Below are positions 55,101-63,282 of a DNA stretch of 64,000 bases, piece by piece. Position 1 is the first letter of the stretch. Each line of letters starts with the position of its first letter. The position numbers and the translations under genes are program-made. The notes under the pieces are model-generated. The model was not told the DNA's origin and made no database searches. It saw nothing but the letters and a program-made list of their open reading frames with translations. Origin of the DNA: Bacteroidetes Order II. bacterium (GTDB lineage Bacteria; Bacteroidota; Rhodothermia; Rhodothermales; UBA2364); the NCBI GenBank assembly GCA_016788705.1, contig JAEUSQ010000007.1, forward strand, positions 1-64,000, in the 5' to 3' direction.

Positions 55101-55359
55101 CAATACCGCCGAGACGCGTCCGTTCCTCTCTGGCCGTGGCGAGCGAAAACTCTTCTTCCGAAACCTGCCCGCCAAGTCCACCGTTCGGATTTTCACAGCA
55201 AGTGGGGTTTTTGTGCGCGAGATTGAAGGAGCAAACGGAACAGCCACATGGGATTTGCAGACGAAAGACGGCCTCGAAGTCTCGTATGGCCTGTATTTCT
55301 ACTTGGTGAAGGCGGAGGGAGTTGGAGAGAAAACTGGCAAATTCGCCATTGTAAACTAA
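52156..55359 (+). CDS. Large exported Asp-rich protein with Ca-binding-like segment
   Basis: 1067 residues from ATG 52156 (a GTG three bases earlier is also possible). Signal peptide ending VFALAQ (about residue 22). The middle (about 300-430) has SNDAIDNDGDGLVDESRDNG and other Asp/Gly/Pro-rich loops like thrombospondin type 3 or dockerin calcium sites. Residues about 520-650 look like a fibronectin III-type region (KQVTLLWDDLSEFSRD). The C-terminal 90 residues (VYVVPNPYVVGN; FFRNLPAKSTVRIFTASGVF; LYFYLVKAEG) resemble a T9SS-type end without the PFNP box. I cannot name its substrate. Encoded with the receptor and the PorV-like gene. Confidence 0.75.
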   Translation: MRTIKSFIYILVWFLPVFALAQVNQSGTYINPNNGLRDWRTDINLTGNQVESIITNYGTIGKGNESINQAGVWPKGTGHGHLHQMSGWVGSRLLNKAGQRTVIISDGYTDGNTGPLAETDGKVEWKFQPKPGYLNRSIARPEVANSLNPSSWPTNWPGKDAQWNGKWNGFFGLNQFNADQEVYYVMDDFTNREFQVYPFGEADAERRGLGLQVDVRLFQWSQALAKDILFMQYEVSNVGNINYTSDLNNNPLFFGGYTDTNPSGAGATDDAAAFSKQRNLVFGWSSDGVGKWTQFREIAPGHVGWKFLESPSISNDAIDNDGDGLVDESRDNGAGSLVVSSCGIYGQPREHWSGDEDCDWNAKIDDKGTDGIGPGEEGYPGPDPDGTEGNKKPDQGEPNFGRLDKDESDQIGLTSFYAPLFGTVDIKEEEAMWPRMQPGFFDVPQQAVNQIWIFASGPFALPVNRTERFSTAFLWGANRDALYRTAQVAQRIYDADYRFARPPRQPELRAVAGDKQVTLLWDDLSEFSRDPIYGQDFEGYRIIKSTDPQFRDAKEVTDAFGNAVYKRSMAQFDKVNGLVGPHPLQFGEEIGLPNGIHYHMGDDNGLQHSFVDRDVVNGRTYYYAVIAYDAGYATDYFKRGISEIEDLFPISPSESPASITLTNGVVTKYDRNTVSVTPNKPASDLEIGKLQTEAGDWVKKAVGFSTAQVRAVALSGEILKDATYNITFDTKPLTNRPTVEYNTATFSVRTSDGRILADKVPVPTTADGTARTTWTHELLADGILLQFENAYPTESDTKKTSGWEANVKSNLKTEVEATASTAYPTAPIWPINAVIEFTQAVADTAWFSVNATRTVDTYFKVYDAVTKKSLDFMFAEPTETANGRIDVGEAIGLLFKDKPTDTRYTRAWTIRFLQPTDAEGKPLPTTQTVLPQSGDKYYLRTQVPFGKNDRFSFGSTATKQVANPDASLLDKVYVVPNPYVVGNTAETRPFLSGRGERKLFFRNLPAKSTVRIFTASGVFVREIEGANGTATWDLQTKDGLEVSYGLYFYLVKAEGVGEKTGKFAIVN

Positions 55360-55413
55360 CCTGTAACCGTGTCCGGTAAACCAAACCGTTTGCCGTTCAA
55401 TAAGGATAGGATC

Positions 55414-56421
55414 ATGAAAAAACTTGTTTACCTTGTGGTGATGGTCTTGTGTCTGCCGATTGGGACAAGGGCACAATCTAAGGTCGCTACAACCTCGGTA
55501 CCTTTTCTGGAAATTGGGGTGGGTGCACGGAACGTAGCCCTTGGCGAGGCTAGCGTATCGGCCGTCAATGACATCACCGCGCTCTATTGGAATCCGGCAG
55601 GGATTACCAAAATGAAAAATGTGGAAGTAGGATTTCAACACACCACGTGGTTTGCCGGAACCCAACTCCAATATGCCGCTGGTGGGGTGAACCTCGGCAA
55701 CGCGGGAGCCATTGGCGTAAGTATGTATGCCATGGGATCGGGCGAGATGCAAGTCCGAACGCTGGAATACGAAGGTGGAACCGGAGAAACGTTTAATGTG
55801 CAAGACTTGAGCATTGGGCTGAGTTATGCCAAAGCCCTTACAGATAACTTCTCGATTGGGGGAACCGCAAAGTTCATCAATTCGCGCCTCTGGCGAATGT
55901 CTGCCAAAACCATGGCCTTGGATTTGGGGGTGCAGTACCAAACGCCCCTTAAAAACCTGAACCTCGGTTTCGCCATCTCCAACTTTGGTGGGCAAATGAA
56001 ACTTGCGGGCGATAATACCAATACCCGCGTGGACTTAGACCCTCTCGGAGCCGGAGACAACGATGGCTTATTGGGGAATCTGGCCGTAAAATCGTGGGAT
56101 TTGCCCCTCCTCTTCCGAATTGGTGTGCATTATAATGCCGTAAAAACCGCCAATAGCCGCCTGATGATTACAACAAATGCCCTCTACCCGAACAACAACG
56201 AACGCTCGGTGAATGTGGGTGCAGAGTACGCCTTCCGAGAAATATTTTTCCTCCGTGCGGGGATGAGTAACCTCTTTTTGCCCGATGCAAACCGAGGACA
56301 AGGCAATATGCGGCTCGGTTTTGGCTTATTGTTGGGGGGGAAAATTGGGGCGGATTATGCCTTTGCGGATCGCGGCGATTTGGGCAGTACAAACATCATT
56401 GGAGCAACCATCCGGCTTTAA
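55414..56421 (+). CDS. PorV/PorQ-like outer membrane protein of the T9SS type
   Basis: 335 residues from ATG 55414, chosen because MKKLVYLVVMVLCLPIGTRA is a clear signal peptide; the 15 extra codons upstream look non-coding. The mature part starts with VPFLEIGVGARNVALGEASV, SVNDITALYWNPAGI, the signature of the PorV/UPF0164 barrel family, and continues as an amphipathic 14-strand-like barrel. PorV binds T9SS cargo and hands it to the cell-surface attachment machinery. Closely coupled to the upstream gene (54 nt). Other T9SS genes are not in this window. Confidence 0.88.
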   Translation: MKKLVYLVVMVLCLPIGTRAQSKVATTSVPFLEIGVGARNVALGEASVSAVNDITALYWNPAGITKMKNVEVGFQHTTWFAGTQLQYAAGGVNLGNAGAIGVSMYAMGSGEMQVRTLEYEGGTGETFNVQDLSIGLSYAKALTDNFSIGGTAKFINSRLWRMSAKTMALDLGVQYQTPLKNLNLGFAISNFGGQMKLAGDNTNTRVDLDPLGAGDNDGLLGNLAVKSWDLPLLFRIGVHYNAVKTANSRLMITTNALYPNNNERSVNVGAEYAFREIFFLRAGMSNLFLPDANRGQGNMRLGFGLLLGGKIGADYAFADRGDLGSTNIIGATIRL

Positions 56422-56447
56422 ATTGTATAACAACAGTTCTTGATGAA

Positions 56448-56481
56448 CGGAGCAGTCTTTTTAGGTTGCTCCGGTTTTTTT
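56448..56481 (+). terminator. Rho-independent terminator after the surface module
   Basis: CGGAGCA (56448-56454) pairs with TGCTCCG (56467-56473), followed by G and seven T (56475-56481). It ends the receptor - Asp-rich protein - PorV transcript. Confidence 0.88.
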
Positions 56482-56535
56482 AGGTTACAAGAGGTATATT
56501 AGGTCAACAACCCTTTAACACGTTCAATAATTTTG

Positions 56536-57420
56536 ATGGAAAAGAATCAACCAATCTTGGGGTTCATCGGAACCGGAGTCATGGGCAAAAGCATGGCTGG
56601 GCATTGGCTAAAGGCCGGATACGAAGTCTGGGTCTATAACCGAACACGAGAAAAATTGGTGTCCTTATTAGAAATGGGAGCCAAAGAAGCCCAATCGGTT
56701 GCCGATATAGCACAACATGCACAAGTTATAGCCACCATGCTGGGGTTTCCGACCGATGTGGAAGACATCTATTTGGGTGAAAATGGCCTGATAGCGAATG
56801 GAAGTCCTGCGCAACTCTTGGTGGATTTTACGACTTCCTCGCCCGACTTAGCCCGTAAAATTGCCGGAAAAGCCCGCGAAAAAGGCATCTCGACCTTGGA
56901 TGCGCCTGTTTCTGGCGGCGATACTGGCGCACGCGAGGCGCGACTCTCTATCATGTGTGGTGGCGCGGAGGAAGCCTTCAAGACCGCATGGCCGCTCCTT
57001 AATTTATTAGGTCAGAATATCTTACATCATGGCCCCGATGGAGCCGGGCAACACGCTAAAATGTGTAACCAAATCACCATTGCAGGCATGATGATGAGTG
57101 TGATGGAAGCCTTGGCTTATGCCAAATCCGCTGATTTAGACCCCGAAAAAATGTTGACCTCGGTTGGTTCCGGTGCAGCCACCTCGTGGACGCTCCAAAA
57201 CCTGATGCCCCGCGTCCTAAAAGGCGACCTGAATCCGGGCTTCTTTGTGGCCCATTTCATCAAGGATATGGACATTGCCCTGCACGAGGCCGAAAAACGC
57301 GGACTCGAATTGCCCGCTTTGCGTCTGGCGCGCCAACAATACCAGCGCCTCGCAGATATGGGATACGCCCACCTCGGAACCCACGCCTTATGGTTGGTTT
57401 ATGAGGATTCTTTAGGGTGA
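56536..57420 (+). CDS. 3-hydroxyisobutyrate dehydrogenase-like NAD(P) oxidoreductase
   Basis: 294 residues from ATG 56536. GFIGTGVMGKSMAGHWLKAG is the Rossmann NAD(P) motif, PVSGGDTGAREA the substrate-binding signature of beta-hydroxyacid dehydrogenases, and GAGQHAKMCNQ the block with the catalytic Lys. Members reduce or oxidise 3-hydroxy acids such as 3-hydroxyisobutyrate, tartronate semialdehyde or succinic semialdehyde; substrate is not fixed by this sequence. It stands alone between a terminator and the convergent rnhB gene (overlap none, 1-nt gap). Confidence 0.92.
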   Translation: MEKNQPILGFIGTGVMGKSMAGHWLKAGYEVWVYNRTREKLVSLLEMGAKEAQSVADIAQHAQVIATMLGFPTDVEDIYLGENGLIANGSPAQLLVDFTTSSPDLARKIAGKAREKGISTLDAPVSGGDTGAREARLSIMCGGAEEAFKTAWPLLNLLGQNILHHGPDGAGQHAKMCNQITIAGMMMSVMEALAYAKSADLDPEKMLTSVGSGAATSWTLQNLMPRVLKGDLNPGFFVAHFIKDMDIALHEAEKRGLELPALRLARQQYQRLADMGYAHLGTHALWLVYEDSLG

Positions 57421-57421
57421 T

Positions 57422-58066
57422 TTAAGTCAACCAGAGGTGCATTTGGGTGCTTGTGGTGGGAGAAAGCCGGAAGGAACGGCGGTGTTCGGGCGTAGGGCCA
57501 TGAAGGGCCAGTGCGGCGTAATGGGCTTGGGTGGGATAACCTTTGTGGCGGTCAAAGCCAAAATTGGGGTAGGCTTTGTGTAGATCGTGCATCATGCGGT
57601 CACGGGTCACTTTGGCGACGATCGAAGACGCGCCGATGCACTGGCTACGGGCATCCCCTTTCACTAATGCCTCGGCACGAAAGGGGCAATTTGGGTAAAT
57701 CCGGTTTCCGTCAATGAGTAGAAGATCTGGTGCGGGATCAAGGTTTTGTACCGCCCTTTTCATCGCCTCCATGGCGGCCCAAAGGATGTTCAATTGGTCA
57801 ATCTCGGCGGCAGAACAAACCCCAATTCCAACAGAAATAGCCTGTTGCAGGATGGTGTCATATGCCTTTTCCCGCTGAGTGGCCGTGAGTTTTTTGCTAT
57901 CCGCAACATCGGGAAGCACCAGATTGGGTGGCAACATCACCGCCGCTGCCACAACCGAGCCAGCCAAACATCCACGCCCTGCCTCGTCCACACCCGCCAA
58001 GAAATGTACCGATTTCTCCTGAAAATAGACTTGGTCGAATGCAGCGCCAGCAGAAGTTGGTCCCAT
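57422..58066 (-). CDS. rnhB: Ribonuclease HII
   Basis: 214 residues. FLAGVDEAGRGCLAGSVVAA has the first Asp-Glu pair of the active site; DSKKLTATQREKAY, LLIDGNRIYP with the third Asp, and GDARSQCIGASSIVAKVTRD with the fourth complete the RNase HII signature. It cuts RNA within RNA-DNA hybrids, including single ribonucleotides in DNA. Its start codon shares one base with the stop of the LacI-type gene upstream, so the two are probably cotranscribed. Confidence 0.97.
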   Translation of the reverse strand: MGPTSAGAAFDQVYFQEKSVHFLAGVDEAGRGCLAGSVVAAAVMLPPNLVLPDVADSKKLTATQREKAYDTILQQAISVGIGVCSAAEIDQLNILWAAMEAMKRAVQNLDPAPDLLLIDGNRIYPNCPFRAEALVKGDARSQCIGASSIVAKVTRDRMMHDLHKAYPNFGFDRHKGYPTQAHYAALALHGPTPEHRRSFRLSPTTSTQMHLWLT

Positions 58067-59079
58067 TATTTGCTACGTGTCGTCATCCGGATTTGTAGTT
58101 CCGGTTCGATTTTTCGTTGGATAGAAGGCAATTTGGGATCATTGATCCGTCGCATAACTTGTGTCGCTGCTTCTAACCCCACTTGGAACATCTTTTGGTT
58201 GATGCTCGAAAGTCCCAGAAACCGACTGATCTTAAGGTCGTCGTATCCGATTACAGCCATGTCTTCCGGAACCCGTTTTCCCATTTCACGTAGAGCGGCC
58301 AACGCTCCTATGGCCAATACATCGCTGGCAGCAAAAATTGCCGTAACATCCGGGGCATTTTTTATCAGGGCCTGAATGGCTTCATAGCCCGCTTCTTCGC
58401 TGTGTCCGGCATGTTTGATGGTGATGCCTTCCTGAATCAGCAGCGGGTCGAAGGGCAATCCAGCATTTAATAACGCCCTTCGGTAGCCGTCAGCACGCGG
58501 GGCGGCGTCTTCGCTCCATTCATGGGGGGCCAACATCCCAATCCGGGTGTGTCCTTGTTCCACCAAATGCTGAACCGCCATTGCGGCGCCAGCTGTGTCG
58601 TCCCAGTAAAAGCTGTCAAATTCATCGCTGCGCGTACCAATTAAGACCACCGGAGCATTGAGTAAACGCACTTCGTACAACAACTTTTCATCCAATCCAG
58701 GTAGTGCCAAAAGCAAAGCATCCACCGAACCACGTTGAAAAAATCGGGTAAGTGTTTCGTGTGGATTTTGCGAACTGAGGTCGGTGAGCAAAAGGTCAAA
58801 TCCATTTTCCCGAATGGTGTCTTTTACGCCTTTGAGCATCTCGTTATAAAACAAAGCCGTAAAGGAAGGGGTGGCCACCGAGATGGTTTGGGAGTTTTGT
58901 TGGGCGAGCATTTTGGCCATTCGGTGTGGGCGGAACCCTAAAATCTCGATACTGGCCATTACCTTCTGACGGGTTGCTTGAGAAACTTCGGGCGAATTGT
59001 TTAAAACACGTGAAACCGTGGAGATTGCAACCCCCGCATGTTGTGCAACCTCGTAGATGGTGACTTTACCGATAGACAT
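58066..59079 (-). CDS. LacI-family transcriptional regulator
   Basis: 337 residues. KVTIYEVAQHAGVAISTVSR is the helix-turn-helix (residues about 5-24), with the hinge helix following (RPHRMAKMLAQQ). The rest is a periplasmic-binding-protein-like sugar sensor with SDEFDSFYWDDTAGAAMAVQ and DLKISRFLGLSSINQ. Such proteins repress sugar transport and use genes. It is divergent from a MalK/UgpC-type ATPase gene, with two operator-like sites between, so control of that gene and of itself is likely. Confidence 0.95.
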   Translation of the reverse strand: MSIGKVTIYEVAQHAGVAISTVSRVLNNSPEVSQATRQKVMASIEILGFRPHRMAKMLAQQNSQTISVATPSFTALFYNEMLKGVKDTIRENGFDLLLTDLSSQNPHETLTRFFQRGSVDALLLALPGLDEKLLYEVRLLNAPVVLIGTRSDEFDSFYWDDTAGAAMAVQHLVEQGHTRIGMLAPHEWSEDAAPRADGYRRALLNAGLPFDPLLIQEGITIKHAGHSEEAGYEAIQALIKNAPDVTAIFAASDVLAIGALAALREMGKRVPEDMAVIGYDDLKISRFLGLSSINQKMFQVGLEAATQVMRRINDPKLPSIQRKIEPELQIRMTTRSK

Positions 59080-59101
59080 GACTTCCCCGTAGTTTAGTGC
59101 T

Positions 59102-59113
59102 GGAACCGCTTCC
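59102..59113. promoter_or_regulatory. LacI-type operator candidate 1
   Basis: GGAACCGCTTCC (59102-59113) is an imperfect palindrome with a central CG and the AANCGNTT core shared by many LacI-family operators; only one base pair breaks the symmetry. It lies 23 nt upstream of the regulator's start on the minus strand, fit for autoregulation. Confidence 0.5.
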
Positions 59114-59153
59114 GGATAGAATATAATATAAACTTGTCGAAATACCTTGTTTG

Positions 59154-59163
59154 AAATCGCTTT
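59154..59163. promoter_or_regulatory. LacI-type operator candidate 2
   Basis: AAATCGCTTT (59154-59163) also fits AANCGNTT with the central CG. It lies 55 nt before the ATPase start and 51 nt from candidate 1 (centre to centre), close to five helical turns, so one tetramer or two dimers on the same face could control both genes. Confidence 0.4.
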
Positions 59164-59217
59164 TGTTAAGCGTAATTTGAAGCAACATAAACATCCACAA
59201 ACTTTAAATCAAGTCTT

Positions 59218-60327
59218 ATGGCGCGCGTTGAACTTCAAGATATAAAGAAGCAATACGAGAATGGGTATGTGGCCGTTCACGGAGCAAATTTCACCATCGA
59301 AGACGGTGAGTTTATGGTTCTGGTTGGCCCATCCGGTTGTGGGAAAAGTACCACGCTCAGAATGATTGCAGGCCTCGAAACCATTTCTTCCGGAACTTTG
59401 CGCATCGGGAATACGGTCGTAAACGACATTGCGCCTAAAGACCGTGATATTGCGATGGTATTTCAAAACTATGCGCTGTATCCCCACATGACCGTCTATG
59501 ATAACATGGCTTTTGGGTTGAAACTGCGAAAGTTCGATAAAGCAGAAATCCATGAGCGTGTGCAGAATGCGGCTAAGATTTTGGGCATTGAGAGTATGTT
59601 AGACCGCAAACCGAAAGAACTTTCTGGGGGGCAGCGCCAGCGGGTGGCGGTAGGCCGGGCCATTGTTCGTAAACCCAAAGTCTTTTTGTTTGATGAACCC
59701 CTTTCAAACTTAGATGCCAAGTTACGGGTACAAATGCGGGCGGAGATATCTAAACTGCACCGCCAATTAGGGACAACAATGGTCTATGTGACGCATGATC
59801 AGGTAGAAGCCATGACGATGGGAAACCGTATCGTGGTGATGAAGGATGGACACATTATGCAATTAGATACACCACTTAACCTCTACAATCAACCAGCGAA
59901 TAAGTTTGTGGCGGGTTTTATAGGTTCGCCTGCCATGAATTTTATTTCGGGAACCATCGAACGCCAAAATGGCCTCGTTTTTCGGTCTGAAAAAGAAGCA
60001 TTACACCTGCCCGTTGGTCGTACCCACGAAACCGCCTTATCGGGCTATATTGGCAAAGCCGTTACATTAGGCATTCGCCCAGAAGATATTTATGTGCAAA
60101 ACCGCATTCTAACGGAAAATGAAACCGCACTGGCGGGCGAAATGATCTTGGAGGTGGAAGAACCCATGGGCAACGAAACCTTTATTTATGCAGGTTGCGT
60201 GGATGGTACCATCGTTGCTCGGATAGATCCGCAAGAATTGCCCGATGTAGGTGCTGCGATTCATCTCGTATTCGACCTGACCAAACAACACTTTTTTGAC
60301 AACGCCACCGAGTTGGCTATCCGATAA
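59218..60327 (+). CDS. ABC transporter ATPase, MalK/UgpC/MsmK type
   Basis: 369 residues. Walker [11 protein letters not shown], signature [14 protein letters not shown], Walker [17 protein letters not shown] and the H-loop [14 protein letters not shown] are intact. The C-terminal 130 residues form the OB-like regulatory (TOBE) domain of the sugar importer ATPases. The permease and binding-protein genes it must serve are not in the window, so it may energise several sugar importers, as MsmK does. LacI-type gene divergent upstream; terminator downstream. Confidence 0.95.
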   Translation: MARVELQDIKKQYENGYVAVHGANFTIEDGEFMVLVGPSGCGKSTTLRMIAGLETISSGTLRIGNTVVNDIAPKDRDIAMVFQNYALYPHMTVYDNMAFGLKLRKFDKAEIHERVQNAAKILGIESMLDRKPKELSGGQRQRVAVGRAIVRKPKVFLFDEPLSNLDAKLRVQMRAEISKLHRQLGTTMVYVTHDQVEAMTMGNRIVVMKDGHIMQLDTPLNLYNQPANKFVAGFIGSPAMNFISGTIERQNGLVFRSEKEALHLPVGRTHETALSGYIGKAVTLGIRPEDIYVQNRILTENETALAGEMILEVEEPMGNETFIYAGCVDGTIVARIDPQELPDVGAAIHLVFDLTKQHFFDNATELAIR

Positions 60328-60350
60328 ATAGGGCGGGTTGTTGGCTTTTT

Positions 60351-60384
60351 CCCTTTCGGCGCATGGGTCGGAAGGGATTTTTTT
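60351..60384 (+). terminator. Rho-independent terminator after the ABC ATPase gene
   Basis: CCCTTTCGG (60351-60359) pairs with TCGGAAGGG (60368-60376) through two G-T pairs, followed by A and seven T (60378-60384). It lies 23 nt after the stop. Confidence 0.85.
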
Positions 60385-60683
60385 GTACATGATCTTTTTC
60401 TTTGCCCAACTTCCGTTTATCTGAGTTCAGGCTAAAGTAACAGAATACCGATCCTGTAGTGTTTGTCAGATACATTGTAGTCGGATACCCATCTCACAAC
60501 CCAATCGTTCTGACGTCCAACAAAAATCATTATTGTGCTCGGTTCTATATAATGGGAGAATATCCTTTTAATCTAATTATATAGGCAACTTTATAAATGT
60601 TTTTGGCTTGTATATTGCTTGGTTTGCAAGTAATAGTAACTCGTTTTAAGTAAGCCTAACTACCATCATTTAATCCTTTTTTT
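60385..60683. other. Intergenic region of 299 nt
   Basis: A/T-rich and without a reading frame of interest. It should contain the promoter of the exported protein gene at 60684; AT-rich segments around 60570-60650 are the likely place, but I cannot name exact elements. No RNA gene or dyad is seen. Confidence 0.55.
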
Positions 60684-61874
60684 ATGAAAAAACTATTTTT
60701 ATGCTGCTTGCTTTTGCCTGCACTGGTCTTAGCCCAGAAAATGAAAATCAAAAACGGTACCGAATTCGTACTGGTGGAAGTTCAAATGAACTATGAAGAC
60801 CATTCGACGGGAAATTTATTGGATGCCTACAATAACAAAAAAGCCCTAAAGCCTGGAGAGACGTTTACCTTGCCACACTGCAATACATTCGGTGCCGGAG
60901 ACCCTATGGTCTTTAATGTCTCGGCCACCGACGCCGACAAAGACCTGTACCTCTTTGGGGAGGTGGATATTTGTAAAACACCTCAAATTGTGATTGAAGC
61001 GAAACACCTCTTCATTGACGACCCTGAAAACAATCCCTCTGAAGAGGACGTGTATTCGGATAGCAACCCCATGACGAATCAAATCCGCTACGACGACTTT
61101 GTTCAATTCGTTGAAAAAACCTTTGGCCCTGCACTCAAGGCGGGTTCAATGGCTTTGGTAAAGGCACAATTTTCTCAAAGAATACGGGAAGGTCTAGGGG
61201 TTTCGGTGGCAGGACAGACGACATTTACCCAAGCAATGCTGAATAAAGCCAAAATTTGGTACACAGCAGGAAAAACAGAACAAACCCCACGGGCACCTTT
61301 TGGCAGTTTTGAGTTTTCCAAAAAACTATACCCCGTTCTTTATGTGGGTGAAGACCTCAATACCGAGGGTATCTTTTTTGTGTTTGATCGGGAGGGCGAA
61401 GGAGAGGACGCTTGGAAAATAGAAATGATTATGGATGCGCCGGCCTTCCAGTCGTATGCTGCCGTGCTGGATGGCGAACTAGACGAATTGGCCGACGAGG
61501 TAACCACAGAAGGTGATCAAAACAATGAGGCTTTGCAAGAATATGAACAATTTATGGCCTGGATGGAAGCCCAATTGTTGCCCGTCTTGAAGTCGTCTAA
61601 CTACAATAAGTTTACATGCCTCTTTGGAGATGATTGCGACACTAATGTGACCCAGCCTGTATTCTTAAAACTGGTCCGGTTTTTTGCCCAGACAGGTACG
61701 TTCGAGGCAATGCCCAATGAAAATATGGATTTTACCGAGGCGATTGATCCAGTTATTTTCTTTGGTATTCACTATAATGAAGACAATGAAGATGGTTTCT
61801 ACCTCAATTTTCGCAGGGTAGATCAGGGCGAGTGGCGTATCCGCAAAGTAACACCTGCAAAAGAATTGAAATAG
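60684..61874 (+). CDS. Exported protein of unknown function
   Basis: 396 residues. A clean signal peptide (MKKLFLCCLLLPALVLAQ) is followed by a short beta-rich region with KIKNGTEFVLVEVQMNYED and a long, acidic, partly helical body (for example DPENNPSEEDVYSD, about 113-126). No Pfam-like motif is recognised. A Cys pair occurs near FTCLFGDDCD. The C-terminus ends in RRVDQGEWRIRKVTPA. It is flanked by a terminator on the left and a bidirectional one on the right, so it is a single-gene unit. Confidence 0.7.
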   Translation: MKKLFLCCLLLPALVLAQKMKIKNGTEFVLVEVQMNYEDHSTGNLLDAYNNKKALKPGETFTLPHCNTFGAGDPMVFNVSATDADKDLYLFGEVDICKTPQIVIEAKHLFIDDPENNPSEEDVYSDSNPMTNQIRYDDFVQFVEKTFGPALKAGSMALVKAQFSQRIREGLGVSVAGQTTFTQAMLNKAKIWYTAGKTEQTPRAPFGSFEFSKKLYPVLYVGEDLNTEGIFFVFDREGEGEDAWKIEMIMDAPAFQSYAAVLDGELDELADEVTTEGDQNNEALQEYEQFMAWMEAQLLPVLKSSNYNKFTCLFGDDCDTNVTQPVFLKLVRFFAQTGTFEAMPNENMDFTEAIDPVIFFGIHYNEDNEDGFYLNFRRVDQGEWRIRKVTPAKELK

Positions 61875-62011
61875 GTTTGACTGCTGCAGGGCTGGTCAAA
61901 AACAATACCCTATGACGGTGCATTGAGCGCATGTTAATTAAGCCCGCGCCAAAAAGGAAGCCCATCACCCGCCGTGCGGATAGGCTACGGTTAAACAAAG
62001 GGTGTAAAGAC

Positions 62012-62052
62012 AAAAAAACCCTCTTCGCGAAGCCGTGTCGAGGGATTTTTTT
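62012..62052. terminator. Bidirectional terminator between two convergent genes
   Basis: CCCTC (62019-62023) pairs with GAGGG (62040-62044) around TTCGCGAA and neighbouring bases that can extend the helix. Seven A precede the stem and seven T follow, so it can stop both strands. Confidence 0.8.
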
Positions 62053-62092
62053 ATGTGATAACCGACGAATTGCCTAAATCTGTGTGGCTGTT

Positions 62093-63091
62093 TTATTTGG
62101 AAAAGCATGCCGTTACCGGAAAGTGGTCGGTTACCTCCAAAGGATTATACGAATGAATAAACCCAATACTCCGTAGCCGACCATAAAGTGACTTAGAGAC
62201 CAGCAGATGGTCAATAGCACTCAGTTCGTTTACCGTTGCAATATTGTCTTGGTTTTTGTCCCAAAGCGAGGTGAAGCGTAAGACTTGCGGTACATCTGCC
62301 ATAATATTGTGCAAGTCGTCATCCGTAGTGGCTCTGCCAACGGCTTTTATGGTCTGCATCACATTGCTAATAGGACGGTTACCGTTACGGTCTAAGACCA
62401 TATCGTCAAAATCGTTAAAATCTCCCGTTACAATAACAGCCCGGCCCATTTTGGTCTCGCGCTCTGCTATTCTTCGGATAACCTCTGCTTGGGCTTCGCG
62501 TTGAGGTTTACGCTCGATATTGTCTGGTTGAGCCAGAAAATGCAGTCCAATAAGAGTGACCGGTTGATCGCCAATCGTAAAACGGGCATACAGGTTTTTT
62601 GAAACGCCATATACACGATCTGTATCACCCACCTTCACTCGGTCGTTAGATCGGCCTGTTTCGGTGATGGGAATCCGGCTAATAACGGCTACGTCTTGTC
62701 CTAAGAAGGAGTCTTCCCCTTGTACAAAATAGACTTTGTACCCTTTTTCGGGCATGGATTCTGCAATAAGAGCCTCTAAAACCTCGGCATTTTCTACCTC
62801 GGCTAGGTGAATCACATCGGCATTTAGGCTTTTAAGTACCTCTCCCACCTTTTTTCGGTGTGCTGCTGCCTTAGTGGGATCGCCCTTCCAGTCAAAATCA
62901 GCACCGCCTTCATCGCCCGTCCCATCAAATAAAAATTCGGTATTTAAATGTGCAACCCGAATCCCATCGCATGTCAATTCTACTACTGGCGTAGGCTTAA
63001 ACAAGGGGGATGAGGTCTCTGTCGTTTTGGTGCCAGAACAAGCCGAGAAGCCCAAAGCATACAACAAAAGGAGTGTAGAAAAGTATTTCAT
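62093..63091 (-). CDS. Endonuclease/exonuclease/phosphatase-family lipoprotein
   Basis: 332 residues. Signal peptide and lipobox GFSAC put the lipidated Cys near residue 18. The body fits the EEP fold: RVAHLNTEFLFD near the start, HLAEVENAEVLEALI with the conserved metal Glu, VIVTGDFNDF (Asp/Asn pair), LSAIDHLLVSKSLYGR and DHFPVTACF with the final catalytic Asp-His. Members include DNases, inositol phosphatases and sphingomyelinases. A surface lipid or nucleic acid substrate is possible; the exact one is not shown. Confidence 0.88.
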   Translation of the reverse strand: MKYFSTLLLLYALGFSACSGTKTTETSSPLFKPTPVVELTCDGIRVAHLNTEFLFDGTGDEGGADFDWKGDPTKAAAHRKKVGEVLKSLNADVIHLAEVENAEVLEALIAESMPEKGYKVYFVQGEDSFLGQDVAVISRIPITETGRSNDRVKVGDTDRVYGVSKNLYARFTIGDQPVTLIGLHFLAQPDNIERKPQREAQAEVIRRIAERETKMGRAVIVTGDFNDFDDMVLDRNGNRPISNVMQTIKAVGRATTDDDLHNIMADVPQVLRFTSLWDKNQDNIATVNELSAIDHLLVSKSLYGRLRSIGFIHSYNPLEVTDHFPVTACFSK

Positions 63092-63282
63092 GTGTCTGTA
63101 TTTGAGGATGTTTTTTGGAAAGATACAAAAGGAAAGGGCTTTTTGGTAAATTAAGCCCTTGAGAATCTTTGAAACACCTTGTTTTGACCATAGGGATTGA
63201 AGTGTTTTTTACAAGAATGTCGTCATATTTGTCTTAAATTGAAAATTCCGTTTTTTATTAGAACTTTGAAAGCACATTCGAT

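Noticed and set aside
44601-56421. Classical SusC/SusD polysaccharide locus
   Set aside because: No SusD lipoprotein, glycoside hydrolase or polysaccharide lyase gene is present, and the receptor is not of the SusC length.
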